Below, one piece after another: positions 34,402 to 44,233 of a stretch of 64,000 nucleotides of DNA. The position numbers and the translations under genes were made by a program. Location: the NCBI RefSeq assembly GCF_024363255.1, contig NZ_AP026070.1, forward strand, positions 434,001 to 498,000. The letters run 5' to 3'. A model generated the notes under the pieces. It was not told the origin of the DNA, did no database searches, and saw only the letters and a program-made list of their open reading frames with translations. The stretch's first letter is position 1, and each line of letters starts with the position of its first letter. This DNA is from Shewanella sp. NFH-SH190041. GTDB taxonomy: Bacteria > Pseudomonadota > Gammaproteobacteria > Enterobacterales > Shewanellaceae.

Positions 34402-36927
34402 ATGCGGGCAGAAGCGTCTGCATTATCAGGTACCTCTGAAATGCCGTTAGTTAATACAGTCAATACAGTCGGGCAATCTGATGCCCCGTTTCCGGTTTCA
34501 TCTGTGTTTCAATCTGATTCAGTCCAATTTCCGCGTATTGCCGAGCGGCTTAACCGTGTGCGTTTGGCCCGGGCTCTGGCGTTACTGACACCGCTGCAGC
34601 GCCATCTGGTGCGGCTCATTCCTGTGCTGTTCCACCATCATCACCCTAAATTACCCGGTTATAACGATCCCCTTACTCCCCATGGCATTGTTGATTACTG
34701 TGACTCTCCGGCTGCATTGGATGCCTGTAGCCGTTTGCAGCTGACGTTGCCGCAGATGCCGCTGTCAGCGCCAGCATTGGAAGGCATCTATACCATGGGC
34801 AGTACCGGCAGCTTTGGCCAGAATATCCGTAGTGATATAGATGTTTGGCTGGTACATGAGCGTGAATTAAATCAGGCGGAGTTGGCACTGTTACGGGACA
34901 AAGCTGACAAGCTGAGCCTGTGGTTTGGCCGTTATCAGTTGGAAGTGAATTTTTATCTGGTGCATCCGCAGCAGTTTATGGCTGAGCAACCTCTGCTCGG
35001 CCCGGATATTGTGTTGGGGCATGAACACAGTGGCTCGGCGCAGCGTTGGTTGTTGTTAGAGGAGTTCTACCGTAGTCAGATATGCCTTGGTGGAAAACAA
35101 CTGGCTTGGTGGCCAGATGCTAAGCCGGACTCAGGTCTGCTGACTTTGGGAGATGTACACCAAGTGCCCGCCAGTGAATATCTCGGGGCGGCATTATGGC
35201 AACTGTATAAAGGGTTAGAAAAACCCCATAAGGCTCTGCTTAAAGTACTGCTGCTGGAAGCTTATGCCAGCAGTTACCCCAATACTGTGCTGATCAGTGA
35301 TCTGATCTGGCAGCGAACTGCCGGTGGTGATTTCTCCGCGGGGAATGATCCCTATTTTGTGCTGTACGAAGTGATTGAGCGATATCTGCTGCAGGCTGGT
35401 GATCAACGTCGGCTGGAGATTGCGCGGCGCTGTTTTTATTTAAAATGTGGTATCCGGTTAACCCGGCCGGATCAGGCCAAAGACTGGCGTTACCACAAAT
35501 TGCAGGCATTGGTCAGTAACTGGGGCTGGGATGCCATCTTGATTGCAATGCTGGACAATTGTGAACACTGGCATGCCGGGCAATTGCTGTGGTTCAACCG
35601 TCAGTTAAATGAGTTAATGTTGGCCAGTTACCAAACGCTCTTACTGTTTGCGGCGAGCCGGGAAATGGCCAGCAATATGCGTATTGCGGAGCTGGGTATG
35701 TTGACCCGCAAATTGCACACGAGCTTTAACAGTGATGCCCGCCGATTACTGAAGCTTAATCTGTTGTGGAGCCACTGCGTGGCGGAAGCTGATTTGGTTC
35801 TCAGTCGGGCTGAAGCTGATTCTGCCAATGGTTACAGTCTTTATCGCCTTAATGATAACAGCCGGGGGGAACTTCTGTATCAGGCCGGACAATTGGCGAG
35901 TGTGCTGAGTTGGGCCTGTATTAATGGCATTGCTACCGACAAAACCCGTTGGTATTGGCAAGCTCAAAGCGATGGGTCATTAACTGCAGATAAAACCCTG
36001 CAGCAGACAGTAAAAGCCTTGCTGCAACAAACCGGTGGCCCCTGCGCGCGGGTATCGAAACAGGATTTATGTAACCCCTGGCATTTCACTCAAGTCGTTA
36101 TGCTGCTGAATATGGACGATGACCCGACTGCTCGTTGGCAAGGGCAGGAGATCATGGTCGATTATATGAATGCCAGTGTGTTTGCTCTTGGGCGGCAGCG
36201 GCGCAATATGCTTGGCAGTGTCGATGTGTTGTGTCTGAATAACTGGGGCGAATATCATTGTCATCATTTCACTGGTGATACCGCAGTGCTGCAGGCATTG
36301 GCCTTTGTGGCGCCCGGATTGAAGCGGGCAGGGGATGATGTGCAATTGCAGGTGATAAGCCATGCCCGCAAATTGGGCAGTCAGCTTAGTCGCAGTGTGC
36401 TGACGTTACTGCAGCAGGCGGCCAGGTTGTCACGGCATCAACAAAGTGCCACGACGCTGCTGCAACCCTTGCAGATAGGGCCGATTCGTTACGGGTTGTT
36501 CTATAACACTCAAGGGCTGGCTTGGCAGGATCTCAGTGATGCTAAATCCCTGTATCAGCAATTTTCCCGTGGGCAGTTGCTCGAATTGCCTCGACCTGAG
36601 TTGGGGGATAACCCTTTAGCTGGATTACCGGAACTGGTACAGCGTTATGCCGCTTGTGGCGTGACGCAATATTTTTTACGTCAGCAAGGGGCGGACTTAG
36701 ATGTGTTGGTGTTGGATGAACATAATCTGCAGCAGCATTATATTCAGAAAGATTCTGATATTAACGCCATGGTCAGTCAGGTAAGCCATCAGTTTGTGTT
36801 TGATGAACATCATGCGGTTAATGGCCGTTTCAACATGCCGCAATTTTTCCATCTCAGGCGTGTAGATGGTGCGCTGTCTCTGGCACCATTTGGGGTTGCG
36901 CCGGAAGAACTGAGTCGGGAGTTTTAA
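34402..36927 (+). CDS. cyaA: Adenylate cyclase, class I
   Basis: An 841-residue class I cyclase making cAMP for CRP, about the usual length (near 850). The catalytic nucleotidyltransferase-like region is at about 125-200 with GSTGSFGQNIRSDIDVWLVHE; the two Asp of SDIDVW are the metal ligands. The regulatory C-terminal half includes NNWGEYHCHHFTGD. The start is ATG with GGGGAGATGAT just upstream. In Shewanella cAMP-CRP controls much of anaerobic respiration, which gives it a functional link to the frd operon in this window. Confidence 0.96.
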   Translation: MRAEASALSGTSEMPLVNTVNTVGQSDAPFPVSSVFQSDSVQFPRIAERLNRVRLARALALLTPLQRHLVRLIPVLFHHHHPKLPGYNDPLTPHGIVDYCDSPAALDACSRLQLTLPQMPLSAPALEGIYTMGSTGSFGQNIRSDIDVWLVHERELNQAELALLRDKADKLSLWFGRYQLEVNFYLVHPQQFMAEQPLLGPDIVLGHEHSGSAQRWLLLEEFYRSQICLGGKQLAWWPDAKPDSGLLTLGDVHQVPASEYLGAALWQLYKGLEKPHKALLKVLLLEAYASSYPNTVLISDLIWQRTAGGDFSAGNDPYFVLYEVIERYLLQAGDQRRLEIARRCFYLKCGIRLTRPDQAKDWRYHKLQALVSNWGWDAILIAMLDNCEHWHAGQLLWFNRQLNELMLASYQTLLLFAASREMASNMRIAELGMLTRKLHTSFNSDARRLLKLNLLWSHCVAEADLVLSRAEADSANGYSLYRLNDNSRGELLYQAGQLASVLSWACINGIATDKTRWYWQAQSDGSLTADKTLQQTVKALLQQTGGPCARVSKQDLCNPWHFTQVVMLLNMDDDPTARWQGQEIMVDYMNASVFALGRQRRNMLGSVDVLCLNNWGEYHCHHFTGDTAVLQALAFVAPGLKRAGDDVQLQVISHARKLGSQLSRSVLTLLQQAARLSRHQQSATTLLQPLQIGPIRYGLFYNTQGLAWQDLSDAKSLYQQFSRGQLLELPRPELGDNPLAGLPELVQRYAACGVTQYFLRQQGADLDVLVLDEHNLQQHYIQKDSDINAMVSQVSHQFVFDEHHAVNGRFNMPQFFHLRRVDGALSLAPFGVAPEELSREF

Positions 36928-36931
36928 ATGC

Positions 36932-36958
36932 AAAAAGCAGCGATTAAGCTGCTTTTTT
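36932..36958 (+). terminator. Terminator of cyaA, possibly shared with cyaY
   Basis: AAAAAGCAGC, loop GATTAA and GCTGCTTTTTT form a stem with a T run. The A run on the other side makes it usable from the convergent cyaY gene too. Confidence 0.8.
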
Positions 36959-36976
36959 ATGGTCTGCATTATCGGA

Positions 36977-37309
36977 TCAGAAGCTGATATTAATTCCGCT
37001 TTGACGGGCAATGGACTGCTGGACAAATGGCATAAACTCACCGGCATCGCTACGGTTATCCAGCCATTGACCGGACTCATAGGCAAAATGGTAACCGCCG
37101 AATTTGGTGGCCACCCAAATCTGATGCAGTGGTTCCTGCTTATTGATCACAATTTTGGAACCATCTTCAAATTCCAGCTGCAATACTCCGCCGCTGGCGT
37201 CAATATCCACATCGGCATCCTGTTCATCAATGGCGCTTTCGATGGCACTTTCAATAATCTGGAACATGTCATCGGCAAGCTGGTGAAATTCGGTATCTGT
37301 CATTGCCAT
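36977..37309 (-). CDS. cyaY: Frataxin homologue CyaY
   Basis: A 110-residue iron-binding frataxin-fold protein that modulates iron-sulfur cluster assembly. The acidic first helix ([31 protein letters not shown]) and the beta sheet with [24 protein letters not shown] and GGYHF are typical. The length matches the family. AAAGGA lies 9 bases before the first ATG. It is divergent from lptM. Confidence 0.96.
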   Translation of the reverse strand: MAMTDTEFHQLADDMFQIIESAIESAIDEQDADVDIDASGGVLQLEFEDGSKIVINKQEPLHQIWVATKFGGYHFAYESGQWLDNRSDAGEFMPFVQQSIARQSGINISF

Positions 37310-37385
37310 GTGTATCTGTCCTTTGCATTCTTGCTGATGGATGCGATTATAAGTCCATTACTCACCGGATGCACAGATATTCAAA

Positions 37386-37526
37386 ATGAGATTGTTTTTA
37401 CTGGTCATACTGGCCAGTGTCTTAACCGTCGGCTGTGGCCAGAAAGGCCCGCTCTATAAAGCCCCTGCCATGCAAGATAATCATGGCAGCAAAGTGGTGC
37501 AGGAAGAGCAAAAACTAAAGGAATAA
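37386..37526 (+). CDS. lptM: LptM (YifL) small lipoprotein
   Basis: A 46-residue lipoprotein, MRLFLLVILASVLTVGCGQK at its N-terminus, with lipobox Cys17 followed by GQKGPLYKAP, the hallmark of LptM/YifL. LptM promotes maturation of the LptD-LptE outer-membrane LPS translocon by aiding LptD disulfide formation. It lies directly upstream of lysA, as in E. coli, with 6 bases between. Confidence 0.93.
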   Translation: MRLFLLVILASVLTVGCGQKGPLYKAPAMQDNHGSKVVQEEQKLKE

Positions 37527-37532
37527 ATTAAG

Positions 37533-38777
37533 TTGGATCACTTTCTCTATAAGGATGATGGACTGTGGGCTGAGGAATGCCATGTCGCTGAGATTGCGGC
37601 AACATATGGTACGCCTTGTTATCTCTATTCCCGGGCGACGCTGGAGCGTCACTGGCATGCATTTGATCGGGCCGTGGCGGATGTGCCGCACCTGATTTGC
37701 TATGCGGTTAAAGCCAATTCCAATCTTGCGGTGCTCAATGTACTGGCCAGATTGGGCAGCGGCTTTGATATTGTCTCCGGTGGTGAGCTGGCTCGGGTAC
37801 TGCAGGCAGGCGGAGATGCCAGCAAAGTGGTGTTCTCCGGGGTGGGAAAAACCCGGTCAGAAATGGCCCAAGCGCTGCAGGCCGGCATTTGCTGCTTTAA
37901 TGTGGAATCCGCGGCTGAACTTAAGGTGCTTAACGAGGTAGCCGGAGAGCTAGGTTGCTTGGCGCCTGTATCGCTGCGCATTAACCCGGATGTGGATGCT
38001 GGCACTCACCCATATATTTCCACCGGGCTAAAAGAAAATAAATTCGGTATTGCCATGGCAGAAGCCGAAGCCTTATTTCTGCATGGCCACAGTTTGCCCC
38101 ATTTGCATATTAAAGGGGTGGACTGTCATATCGGCTCACAGTTAACGGATATCCATCCCTTCCTTGATGCGGTTGACCGCCTGTTGGCATTGATTGATCG
38201 ATTAGCGGCCCAAGGCATTGAGATTGAACATTTCGACGTCGGTGGCGGCCTAGGTGTTACCTACGATGAGGAAACGCCGCCCCATCCGGATGATTATGCT
38301 AAAGCCCTGCTGGCCAAATTTTCTGGCCGTAATCTGACATTGATTTTTGAACCCGGCCGCGCAATTGCAGCAAATGCCGGCATCTTTATCACTCAGGTGC
38401 TGTATCTAAAAGAAAATCAGGATAAGAATTTTGCCATCGTTGATGGTGCTATGAATGATTTGATCCGTCCGTCACTTTACAGCGCATGGCAGAAAATTAT
38501 TCCGGTGCAGCCGCGTGAGGGGGATTGTAAAGCCTTTGATGTTGTCGGTCCTGTGTGTGAAACCGGGGATTTTCTCGGCAAAAACCGGCCGCTGAATATC
38601 CAAGCTGGGGATTTATTGGCTGTGCGCAGTGCCGGAGCCTACGGCTTTGCTATGGCGTCAAATTACAACAGTCGTCCGCGGGTGGCTGAGGTGATGGTTG
38701 ACGGCGCGCAGCACTATTTGATCCGGGAGCGGGAAAACTTGACTCAGCTCTGGCAAGGTGAGCATCTACTGCCGTAA
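37533..38777 (+). CDS. lysA: Diaminopimelate decarboxylase
   Basis: A 414-residue PLP enzyme catalysing the last step of lysine synthesis. The PLP lysine is Lys60 in CYAVKANSNLAVL. Also visible are the HIGSQ motif, GGGLGVTYDEETPP, EPGRAIAANAG and the GPVCETGDFLG motif whose Cys joins the partner active site. The start is a TTG with AAAGGA 10 bases upstream; no in-frame ATG is near, and the N-terminus aligns with known LysA. It is followed by dapF in the same operon. Confidence 0.96.
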   Translation: MDHFLYKDDGLWAEECHVAEIAATYGTPCYLYSRATLERHWHAFDRAVADVPHLICYAVKANSNLAVLNVLARLGSGFDIVSGGELARVLQAGGDASKVVFSGVGKTRSEMAQALQAGICCFNVESAAELKVLNEVAGELGCLAPVSLRINPDVDAGTHPYISTGLKENKFGIAMAEAEALFLHGHSLPHLHIKGVDCHIGSQLTDIHPFLDAVDRLLALIDRLAAQGIEIEHFDVGGGLGVTYDEETPPHPDDYAKALLAKFSGRNLTLIFEPGRAIAANAGIFITQVLYLKENQDKNFAIVDGAMNDLIRPSLYSAWQKIIPVQPREGDCKAFDVVGPVCETGDFLGKNRPLNIQAGDLLAVRSAGAYGFAMASNYNSRPRVAEVMVDGAQHYLIRERENLTQLWQGEHLLP

Positions 38778-38837
38778 ACTGACTAATAATAAATAACATA
38801 GCCAACGTAACTCGCGTATGGCCCAAGGAATTTTCTT

Positions 38838-39665
38838 TTGATCCATTTCACTAAGATGCATGGTCTGGGCAACGACTTTATGGTGGTCGACGGTGTAACG
38901 CAGAATGTGTTTTTCTCCGCTGACCAAATCCGGCGTTTGGCCGACCGCCATCTGGGGATTGGCTTTGATCAGCTCTTGTTGGTTGAGCCACCCTATGATC
39001 CCGATCTGGACTTTCATTACCGCATTTTCAATGCCGATGGCAGTGAAGTGGAGCAGTGCGGTAATGGCGCCCGCTGTTTTGCCCGGTTTGTTCGTTATAA
39101 GGGGCTGACCAATAAGCATAAAATTCGCGTTAGTACCGCCACGGGGAAAATGACCCTGAAAATTGAACGGGATGGTAATGTCACCGTCAATATGGGGGTA
39201 CCGATTCTGGAACCAGCGCAAATCCCATTTAAGGCCAAGCGGGCAGAGAAAACCTATCTACTGCAGGCGAATCAGCAGGCATTTTTATGTGGTGCTGTCT
39301 CTATGGGAAATCCCCATTGTGTCTTGGAATCCAATGATGTGGCGGCCGCAGACGTTGATGGCGTAGGTGAGTTACTGACTCGGCATGAACGATTCCCCAA
39401 AGGCGTGAATGTCGGCTTTATGGAGATTCTCAGTCAGGATCATATCAAGCTGAGAGTGTATGAACGCGGAGCCGGTGAGACCATGGCATGTGGCAGTGGT
39501 GCCTGCGCGGCGGTGGTAGTAGGACGCCTGCAGGGTAAATTGGCCCGGCAGGTGAATGTGGATTTACCCGGTGGCCGTCTGAGCATCAGTTGGGAGGGCG
39601 AAGGCAAACCCCTGTGGATGACGGGCCCGGCGCAACAGGTATATGACGGACAGATCCAGGTATGA
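38838..39665 (+). CDS. dapF: Diaminopimelate epimerase
   Basis: A 275-residue PLP-independent epimerase converting LL- to meso-diaminopimelate for lysine and peptidoglycan. The catalytic cysteine pair is Cys74 (EQCGNGARC) and Cys218 (ACGSGACAA). The N-terminus [19 protein letters not shown] matches the family, which fixes a TTG start preceded by AAGGA. The stop overlaps the DUF484 gene by 4 bases. Confidence 0.97.
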   Translation: MIHFTKMHGLGNDFMVVDGVTQNVFFSADQIRRLADRHLGIGFDQLLLVEPPYDPDLDFHYRIFNADGSEVEQCGNGARCFARFVRYKGLTNKHKIRVSTATGKMTLKIERDGNVTVNMGVPILEPAQIPFKAKRAEKTYLLQANQQAFLCGAVSMGNPHCVLESNDVAAADVDGVGELLTRHERFPKGVNVGFMEILSQDHIKLRVYERGAGETMACGSGACAAVVVGRLQGKLARQVNVDLPGGRLSISWEGEGKPLWMTGPAQQVYDGQIQV

Positions 39666-40300
39666 GTGATGGTGGTGTAATTACGGCAGAGCAGCTGTTG
39701 GATGAGCAGATAGTGAAAGAGTATCTGCTCGATAATCCGGATTTTTTTGAACGGCATGCCGATTTGCTATTGAGTTTGCGTCTACCCCATGCCCAGCGCG
39801 GGGCGATTTCCTTGGTGGAACGGCGGCAGGAATTGCTGCGTAGTCGGGTCGCTCAGTTAGAAGAAGAGATCACCCAACTGATGGGGATTGCCCGTCACAA
39901 TGAAACGATTTTCCGTTTTAACTGTGACCTTACCGCGGATCTGCTTAATTGCGACAATATTGGTCAGTTACGGGAGCTGCTGTCCAGCCGTTTGCAGGCG
40001 CAGTATGGCTTTACCCATGTGCGTTTAATTACCGTGCATGATCTCGATAGCGAGTTATCGGGGATATGGAGTAAACGGCTCAAATACGGTTATTACTTTG
40101 GCCGTTTGCCTCAAGCGGAATCTCGTCGGTTATTTGGTGCCGATGTTGGCTCAGTGGCATTAACCAAGCTGACGGAATCGGCTGGACGAGTCATTTTTGC
40201 CATCGCCAGTGAAGATGGCTCCCACTTCCATTCAGAAATGGACAGTATGTTGATGGATCAGCTTCGGGGATTATTGGATCACATGCTGATGCGCTTTTGA
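39662..40300 (+). CDS. yigA: DUF484 family protein (YigA)
   Basis: A 212-residue member of DUF484, a GAF-like family conserved between dapF and xerC in gammaproteobacteria. The N-terminal signature [24 protein letters not shown] and [17 protein letters not shown] coiled-coil are typical. Its molecular function is not established. ATGA overlap with dapF indicates translational coupling. Confidence 0.92.
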   Translation: MSDGGVITAEQLLDEQIVKEYLLDNPDFFERHADLLLSLRLPHAQRGAISLVERRQELLRSRVAQLEEEITQLMGIARHNETIFRFNCDLTADLLNCDNIGQLRELLSSRLQAQYGFTHVRLITVHDLDSELSGIWSKRLKYGYYFGRLPQAESRRLFGADVGSVALTKLTESAGRVIFAIASEDGSHFHSEMDSMLMDQLRGLLDHMLMRF

Positions 40301-40330
40301 ATATCGCCTCAGTGTCGGTGGAGCAGGTGA

Positions 40331-41236
40331 ATGGAGACGGCATTAACAGCGCAGGATCAGTTGGCATTTGAGCGTTTTCGCTGCCATCTGTTGTCAGAGC
40401 GGCAACTGTCAGCACTGACAGTACGGAATTATCTGTTTGAGTTACACCGTTTTGCCCAGCTTCAGCCGGGAGTGTGTTTATGCGAGTCTCCCCAAGACGC
40501 CCTGCAGGCGGGCTTGGCTAAGCTGCATCGGCGCGGTTTATCGCCGCGCTCTTTAGCCTTGTCTTTGTCTGCCCTGCGGCAGTTTTTTGATTTTCTGCTG
40601 CGTGAAGGGGATATCAAGGCCAATCCTGCCCGGCAATTACATGCGCCGAAACAGCCCAAACCATTACCGAAAAATATCGATGCCGATGCCATTAATGCCC
40701 TGTTGACGCCGGTTGGCGATGAGCCGTTGGCGATCAGGGATAATGCCGTGATGGAGCTGTTTTATTCTTCTGGCCTGCGTTTAGCGGAATTAGCGGCCTT
40801 GGACATTAAAGATGTGGATATTGCTGAGCGCCAAGTGCGGGTGATGGGCAAAGGCAGCCGTGAGCGCATTGTACCTGTGGGGCGTAAAGCGCTGGACGCA
40901 ATACAACATTGGCTGACATGCCGGGCGCTGTTTCCTTACCAGGATGATGCGCTGTTTGTCGCTAAAACCGGCGCCAGATTGTCCCATCGCAGTATTCAGG
41001 CCAGAATGGATAAATGGGGACGGCAGTTGGGGCTTAATGTACGGCTGCATCCCCACAAATTGCGGCATTCTTTTGCAACCCATATGCTGGAGTCCAGTGG
41101 TGATCTGCGTGCGGTGCAAGAGCTGCTTGGGCACGCGGATCTGGCAACCACACAAATCTATACCAGTCTGGATTTTCAACATTTGGCCAGTGTGTATGAT
41201 TCGGCTCATCCCCGAGCGAAAAAAGGACAAAAATGA
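40331..41236 (+). CDS. xerC: Tyrosine recombinase XerC
   Basis: A 301-residue site-specific recombinase that, with XerD, resolves chromosome dimers at dif. The N-terminal SAM-like core-binding domain is at about 5-100. Catalytic residues are all present: Arg150 (SSGLRLAEL), Lys174 (GKGSRER), His242 and Arg245 ([10 protein letters not shown]), His268 (LGHADL) and Tyr277 (TQIYT). The dapF-yigA-xerC-yigB context separates it from XerD and from phage integrases. Confidence 0.97.
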   Translation: METALTAQDQLAFERFRCHLLSERQLSALTVRNYLFELHRFAQLQPGVCLCESPQDALQAGLAKLHRRGLSPRSLALSLSALRQFFDFLLREGDIKANPARQLHAPKQPKPLPKNIDADAINALLTPVGDEPLAIRDNAVMELFYSSGLRLAELAALDIKDVDIAERQVRVMGKGSRERIVPVGRKALDAIQHWLTCRALFPYQDDALFVAKTGARLSHRSIQARMDKWGRQLGLNVRLHPHKLRHSFATHMLESSGDLRAVQELLGHADLATTQIYTSLDFQHLASVYDSAHPRAKKGQK

Positions 41237-41946
41237 AGTGCTACCTCAACCCCGGCCGGTTCAGTGTTCTGTCATTTGATCTGGATGATACCCTGTATGA
41301 CAACCGCCCGATTATCCGCCGAGCGCGAGCTGAACTGGCAAGCCATTTAGCCAGTCGGTTTGAGGCCTCTTTAAGTTGGCAGGATGATGACTGGCTGGCC
41401 TGTCGCCGGTTAGTGGTGCGGGCACAGCCTGAGTTAGCCCATGACACCACGGCCTGCCGGGAGGCGGTACTTGTTCGTGCGCTGTCGTCTTGGGGCTATC
41501 AAGGTGCGCAGTTACGACAAGGGGTTAGCGATGCCATGGCCTGTTTTCTCCATTATCGCAGTGATTTTACTGTGGCTGATGCTGTGGTTGCGCTGTTGGC
41601 ACATCTGGGGGAAAAATACCGTTTGATTGCCATCACCAATGGGAATGTGGATGTGGATGCTATTGGGCTGGGGCCGTATTTTCAGATGGTATTGCATCCG
41701 GGGCATGGGGTGCGAATGAAACCGGCAACGGATATGTTTCTGCTGTCAGCCCAGCGTCTGAGACTGCCATGTGCAGACATTGCCCATATTGGTGACAGTT
41801 GGCGCTCTGATGTGCAGGGTAGCCGACAGGCGGGTTGCAAAAGTATCTGGCTTAATCCAGGGATTGGTGCCGAGCCTGCTCCCATAGGCTCGGGCCAATT
41901 ACCCCATCTTGAGATAGATAATCTGCAGATGCTTAATTGGCTGTAA
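41233..41946 (+). CDS. yigB: HAD-superfamily hydrolase YigB
   Basis: A 237-residue haloacid-dehalogenase-fold phosphatase. Motif I is DLDDTLYDN, motif II ITNG, motif III includes MKPATDMF, and motif IV is [18 protein letters not shown]. coli YigB acts on FMN and other phosphoesters; substrate choice here is inferred by position after xerC and overall similarity. It overlaps xerC by 4 bases. Confidence 0.9.
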   Translation: MKCYLNPGRFSVLSFDLDDTLYDNRPIIRRARAELASHLASRFEASLSWQDDDWLACRRLVVRAQPELAHDTTACREAVLVRALSSWGYQGAQLRQGVSDAMACFLHYRSDFTVADAVVALLAHLGEKYRLIAITNGNVDVDAIGLGPYFQMVLHPGHGVRMKPATDMFLLSAQRLRLPCADIAHIGDSWRSDVQGSRQAGCKSIWLNPGIGAEPAPIGSGQLPHLEIDNLQMLNWL

Positions 41947-41971
41947 TCTTTTTGCGTATCTCCCTTGCCTG

Positions 41972-42739
41972 TTAGAAGTGGTATTTCACTAGGAATGAGA
42001 AGGTGTTTTGATTAACTTCGAAGAATTCATTGTCTGCAATGCCGTACTTATTAGCCCAGTAATCGTATTCGACACCGACAAATAATTTGTTGGCTTTATC
42101 CTTACCCATAATGGCCTGACCAAGGTCATATTTCAGCTGTGGGTTAATGTGCAGGTTCTCTTTAGCGCCGTCATCATCATAAGAAATTACCCAGTCAATA
42201 TAACCGTCAAAAACGATATTGCTGTTACCAATGGGGATATCAATACGGAAGGCAGGGGATATTTGCCAACCGTCTTTATGGACTTCGTCATGCAGTGACT
42301 GACGACGGAACGTGTTTAACTGGAAATAAGTGAAACCAGGGATTTGGATATCCATGCCGATACCATACAGCAGAGATTCTACATCACCTTTACCTTCTTC
42401 CAAGGACAGCGCCAGAGACAGATCGCTGATTGGTCCCATACTTGGCATACCGAAGATCTTACCCATGGAGAAACGGGTGGTGATCTCACCATAGGTGGTG
42501 TCGTCCATGCCATTATTGTTGCCGTTAAAGAAGGTCACATCTTGGAATGCAAACCAGTCACCGTATTTCCAGGCACCGGCCGTTTCGAAGGTTATGGTTG
42601 TTTGATCGTGTGGATCGACTTCATAGTCTTGACCATATAACGCGGAGACACTGAAATCCCACCAATGAAGCAGCTCATCACTCAAGGCTGATGGTGAAGC
42701 AAGCAGCAAAGCAGAGCACAGCACAGCTTTCTTGTTCAT
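41972..42739 (-). CDS. Tsx-like outer-membrane nucleoside channel
   Basis: A 255-residue outer-membrane beta barrel with signal peptide MNKKAVLCSALLLASPSALS. Alternating strands follow, including HWWDFSVSALYG, TFETAGAWKYGDWFAFQDVTFF and PQLKYDLGQAIMG, and the C-terminal FLVKYHF ends in Phe as barrel proteins do. The pattern fits the nucleoside-specific channel Tsx family (OmpK). The substrate is likely nucleosides, which is inference. The start at 42739 has GAGG 8 bases upstream; the open frame continues 48 bases further without a good site. It is convergent with yigB with no clear terminator between. Confidence 0.82.
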   Translation of the reverse strand: MNKKAVLCSALLLASPSALSDELLHWWDFSVSALYGQDYEVDPHDQTTITFETAGAWKYGDWFAFQDVTFFNGNNNGMDDTTYGEITTRFSMGKIFGMPSMGPISDLSLALSLEEGKGDVESLLYGIGMDIQIPGFTYFQLNTFRRQSLHDEVHKDGWQISPAFRIDIPIGNSNIVFDGYIDWVISYDDDGAKENLHINPQLKYDLGQAIMGKDKANKLFVGVEYDYWANKYGIADNEFFEVNQNTFSFLVKYHF

Positions 42740-43000
42740 CGCAATATCCTCATATTTTATTGTTGTTGCAGACAATCCTGTCAGCAATCAGCTTGTAAAA
42801 GCCCCTTAAATATAAAGATTTGTGAACAAGATTAAGCGATCTGGTTCATGTTTTGAGCGATTGTTTTCAATCTGTTTTTTATTTTTACATCTTGTGCAAA
42901 TGGTATTGCTATGGCAGGAGATGCGGGGATATTGCCTGTGGTTAAACATGGTGTAAGGCGCTGAGATAACAGGAATTTATTGATATGAACTTTGGCTAGA
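42740..43000. other. Upstream region of the tsx-like gene
   Basis: About 260 noncoding bases. Half-site TGTGAACAAGATTAAG near 42820 is a poor CRP match (only one half conserved), so I do not call it. No gene or RNA is recognised. Confidence 0.35.
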
Positions 43001-43046
43001 GCAAAAGAAAGCCCGGTAACGCGGTTTGGGAGACGCTACCGGGCTT
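43001..43046 (-). terminator. Rho-independent terminator of raiA
   Basis: On the minus strand AAGCCCGGTA pairs perfectly with TACCGGGCTT, with an inner GCG-CGC extension, followed by TCTTTTGC. It lies 12 bases after the raiA stop. Confidence 0.85.
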
Positions 43047-43057
43047 GGGGAGGACAG

Positions 43058-43438
43058 TTACAGTGATTCTTTCACTGATTCAATTGCAGCATCAGTTGCT
43101 TCTAACTCTTCGGTTTCACTCATTTTGTCATAGTCTCTTGGCTCATTACGGCTGGCCAGAGGCTTGTCTTTTTGTTTAATGAGTTGGCGTTCCAAGCGGT
43201 CAAACACTTCGGCCAAAGCTTCATGATAATTTTTATTATCAGCAGAAGCTTCAATAGGACCTACGGAACTTTTTACTGCAATTTCAATATGGAACTGTTT
43301 TGGCGGCTCCAGTTTTACAAAAACGTCCTGGCTGTGAAAAGTCACCTGGTATTTATCCAGTTTTTCCAGCTTGGAAATGATGAAGTCACGTTGTTCGGCG
43401 GTAAGTTCAAAACCTTTAGCAGTAATTTTTCCGTTCAT
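43058..43438 (-). CDS. raiA: Ribosome hibernation/inactivation factor RaiA (HPF family)
   Basis: A 126-residue protein of the YfiA/HPF family that binds the 30S subunit at the decoding region during stress and stationary phase. Core beta-alpha-beta features: ITAKGFELTAEQRDFIISKLEKLDKYQ, HIEIAVKSSVGPIEASADNKNYHEALAEVFDRLERQLIKQKDK. The acidic C-terminal tail is like RaiA rather than the short HPF. The start at 43438 has GGGA 10 bases upstream; an ATG three codons earlier is less well placed. A near-perfect CRP palindrome lies about 75 bases upstream of the start. Confidence 0.9.
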   Translation of the reverse strand: MNGKITAKGFELTAEQRDFIISKLEKLDKYQVTFHSQDVFVKLEPPKQFHIEIAVKSSVGPIEASADNKNYHEALAEVFDRLERQLIKQKDKPLASRNEPRDYDKMSETEELEATDAAIESVKESL

Positions 43439-43504
43439 AATCAACATATCCCAACTTTACTCGTCTTGTTGGTTATTACATTCCGCTGAAATAGTGGGTA
43501 AAAA

Positions 43505-43520
43505 TGTGATGAAAATCACA
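43505..43520 (-). promoter_or_regulatory. CRP-binding-site-like palindrome upstream of raiA
   Basis: TGTGA-TGAAAA-TCACA is a full match to TGTGA-N6-TCACA, with AAA/TTT flanks also symmetric. On the minus strand a TGTAAT -10-like box lies at 43480-43475, which would put the site centre about 41-44 bases before the start, the position of a class II CRP activator. Confidence 0.7.
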
Positions 43521-43848
43521 TTTCGAATTAAGCGTCGGCTAAAGTGGATGGTTTGGCTGTTTTATCCGCACATTTATATGTTTTTGGTTATTTTAATAAG
43601 TAATTTTGTGTTTGGTTTGTTTTTATTCGTGCTGTATTGCGTGGTTAATATGAAAATTATTTTGGCTGTAAGGGATTTATCATAACTGCTGTATTGTCAT
43701 TTTGTTTTTATCTATCCGATTACAGACAAAATAGCCCTCTCATTATTCCTAATTAAAATTAATTGTGAAGTAGATCTCGTTTAATCTGTGGCGTAGTGAC
43801 TTGAGTTCACGGCATACTGGTTGAATAAAAAAACCACAGGGATAGGTA
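43521..43848. other. AT-rich intergenic region
   Basis: A region of about 330 bases between the CRP-like site and a small membrane-protein gene. A 58-codon open frame (43509-43685, plus strand) begins inside the CRP site. It would encode a basic, hydrophobic peptide (KRRLKWMVWLFYPHIYMFL) but has no good ribosome binding site, so I do not call it a gene. Confidence 0.35.
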
Positions 43849-44070
43849 ATGGATTACACCAGTTATTATGGCGTTGACTGGGTGGCAATGGTGCTAACAT
43901 TTTTAGCGATTTGGCAGGTAGGAAACCGCAATAAAATCGGCTTTATTTTGATGATGTTTGGTAATTCCAGCTGGATGGTCGTGGGCTACCTGTCTGGCAG
44001 TATGGCAATGATAGTCGCAAACCTTATTTTTCTACTGATGAATATTCGGGCCATTTTGAAATGGTCTTAA
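43849..44070 (+). CDS. Small three-helix inner-membrane protein (PnuC/SemiSWEET-like appearance)
   Basis: A 73-residue protein made almost wholly of three hydrophobic segments (about 11-24, 29-48 and 50-68) with a basic turn VGNRNKIGF. The pattern of a short helix bundle with NRNKIGF and NSSW...GYLSGS is reminiscent of half-transporters such as SemiSWEET or of part of PnuC, but I cannot assign it. An AGGG-containing ribosome binding site precedes the ATG. It stands alone on the plus strand. Confidence 0.65.
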   Translation: MDYTSYYGVDWVAMVLTFLAIWQVGNRNKIGFILMMFGNSSWMVVGYLSGSMAMIVANLIFLLMNIRAILKWS

Positions 44071-44233
44071 CCTGCTAGTGCTATCGCTTTTACTGCATCA
44101 CGTCTACCGTGAATACGGGGTGAATGGCTAGCTGTAATGATGGTGTTGGTTTAGATGCTCCTATTGTTCGCTGAATTGATATTAGGAGCGTGTATTTGAG
44201 TAATATATTGTTTGTGTCTTATTGTATAAACAA

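Noticed and set aside
42815..42835. CRP site upstream of the tsx-like gene
   Set aside because: Only one half (TGTGA) is conserved; the other half reads TTAAG.
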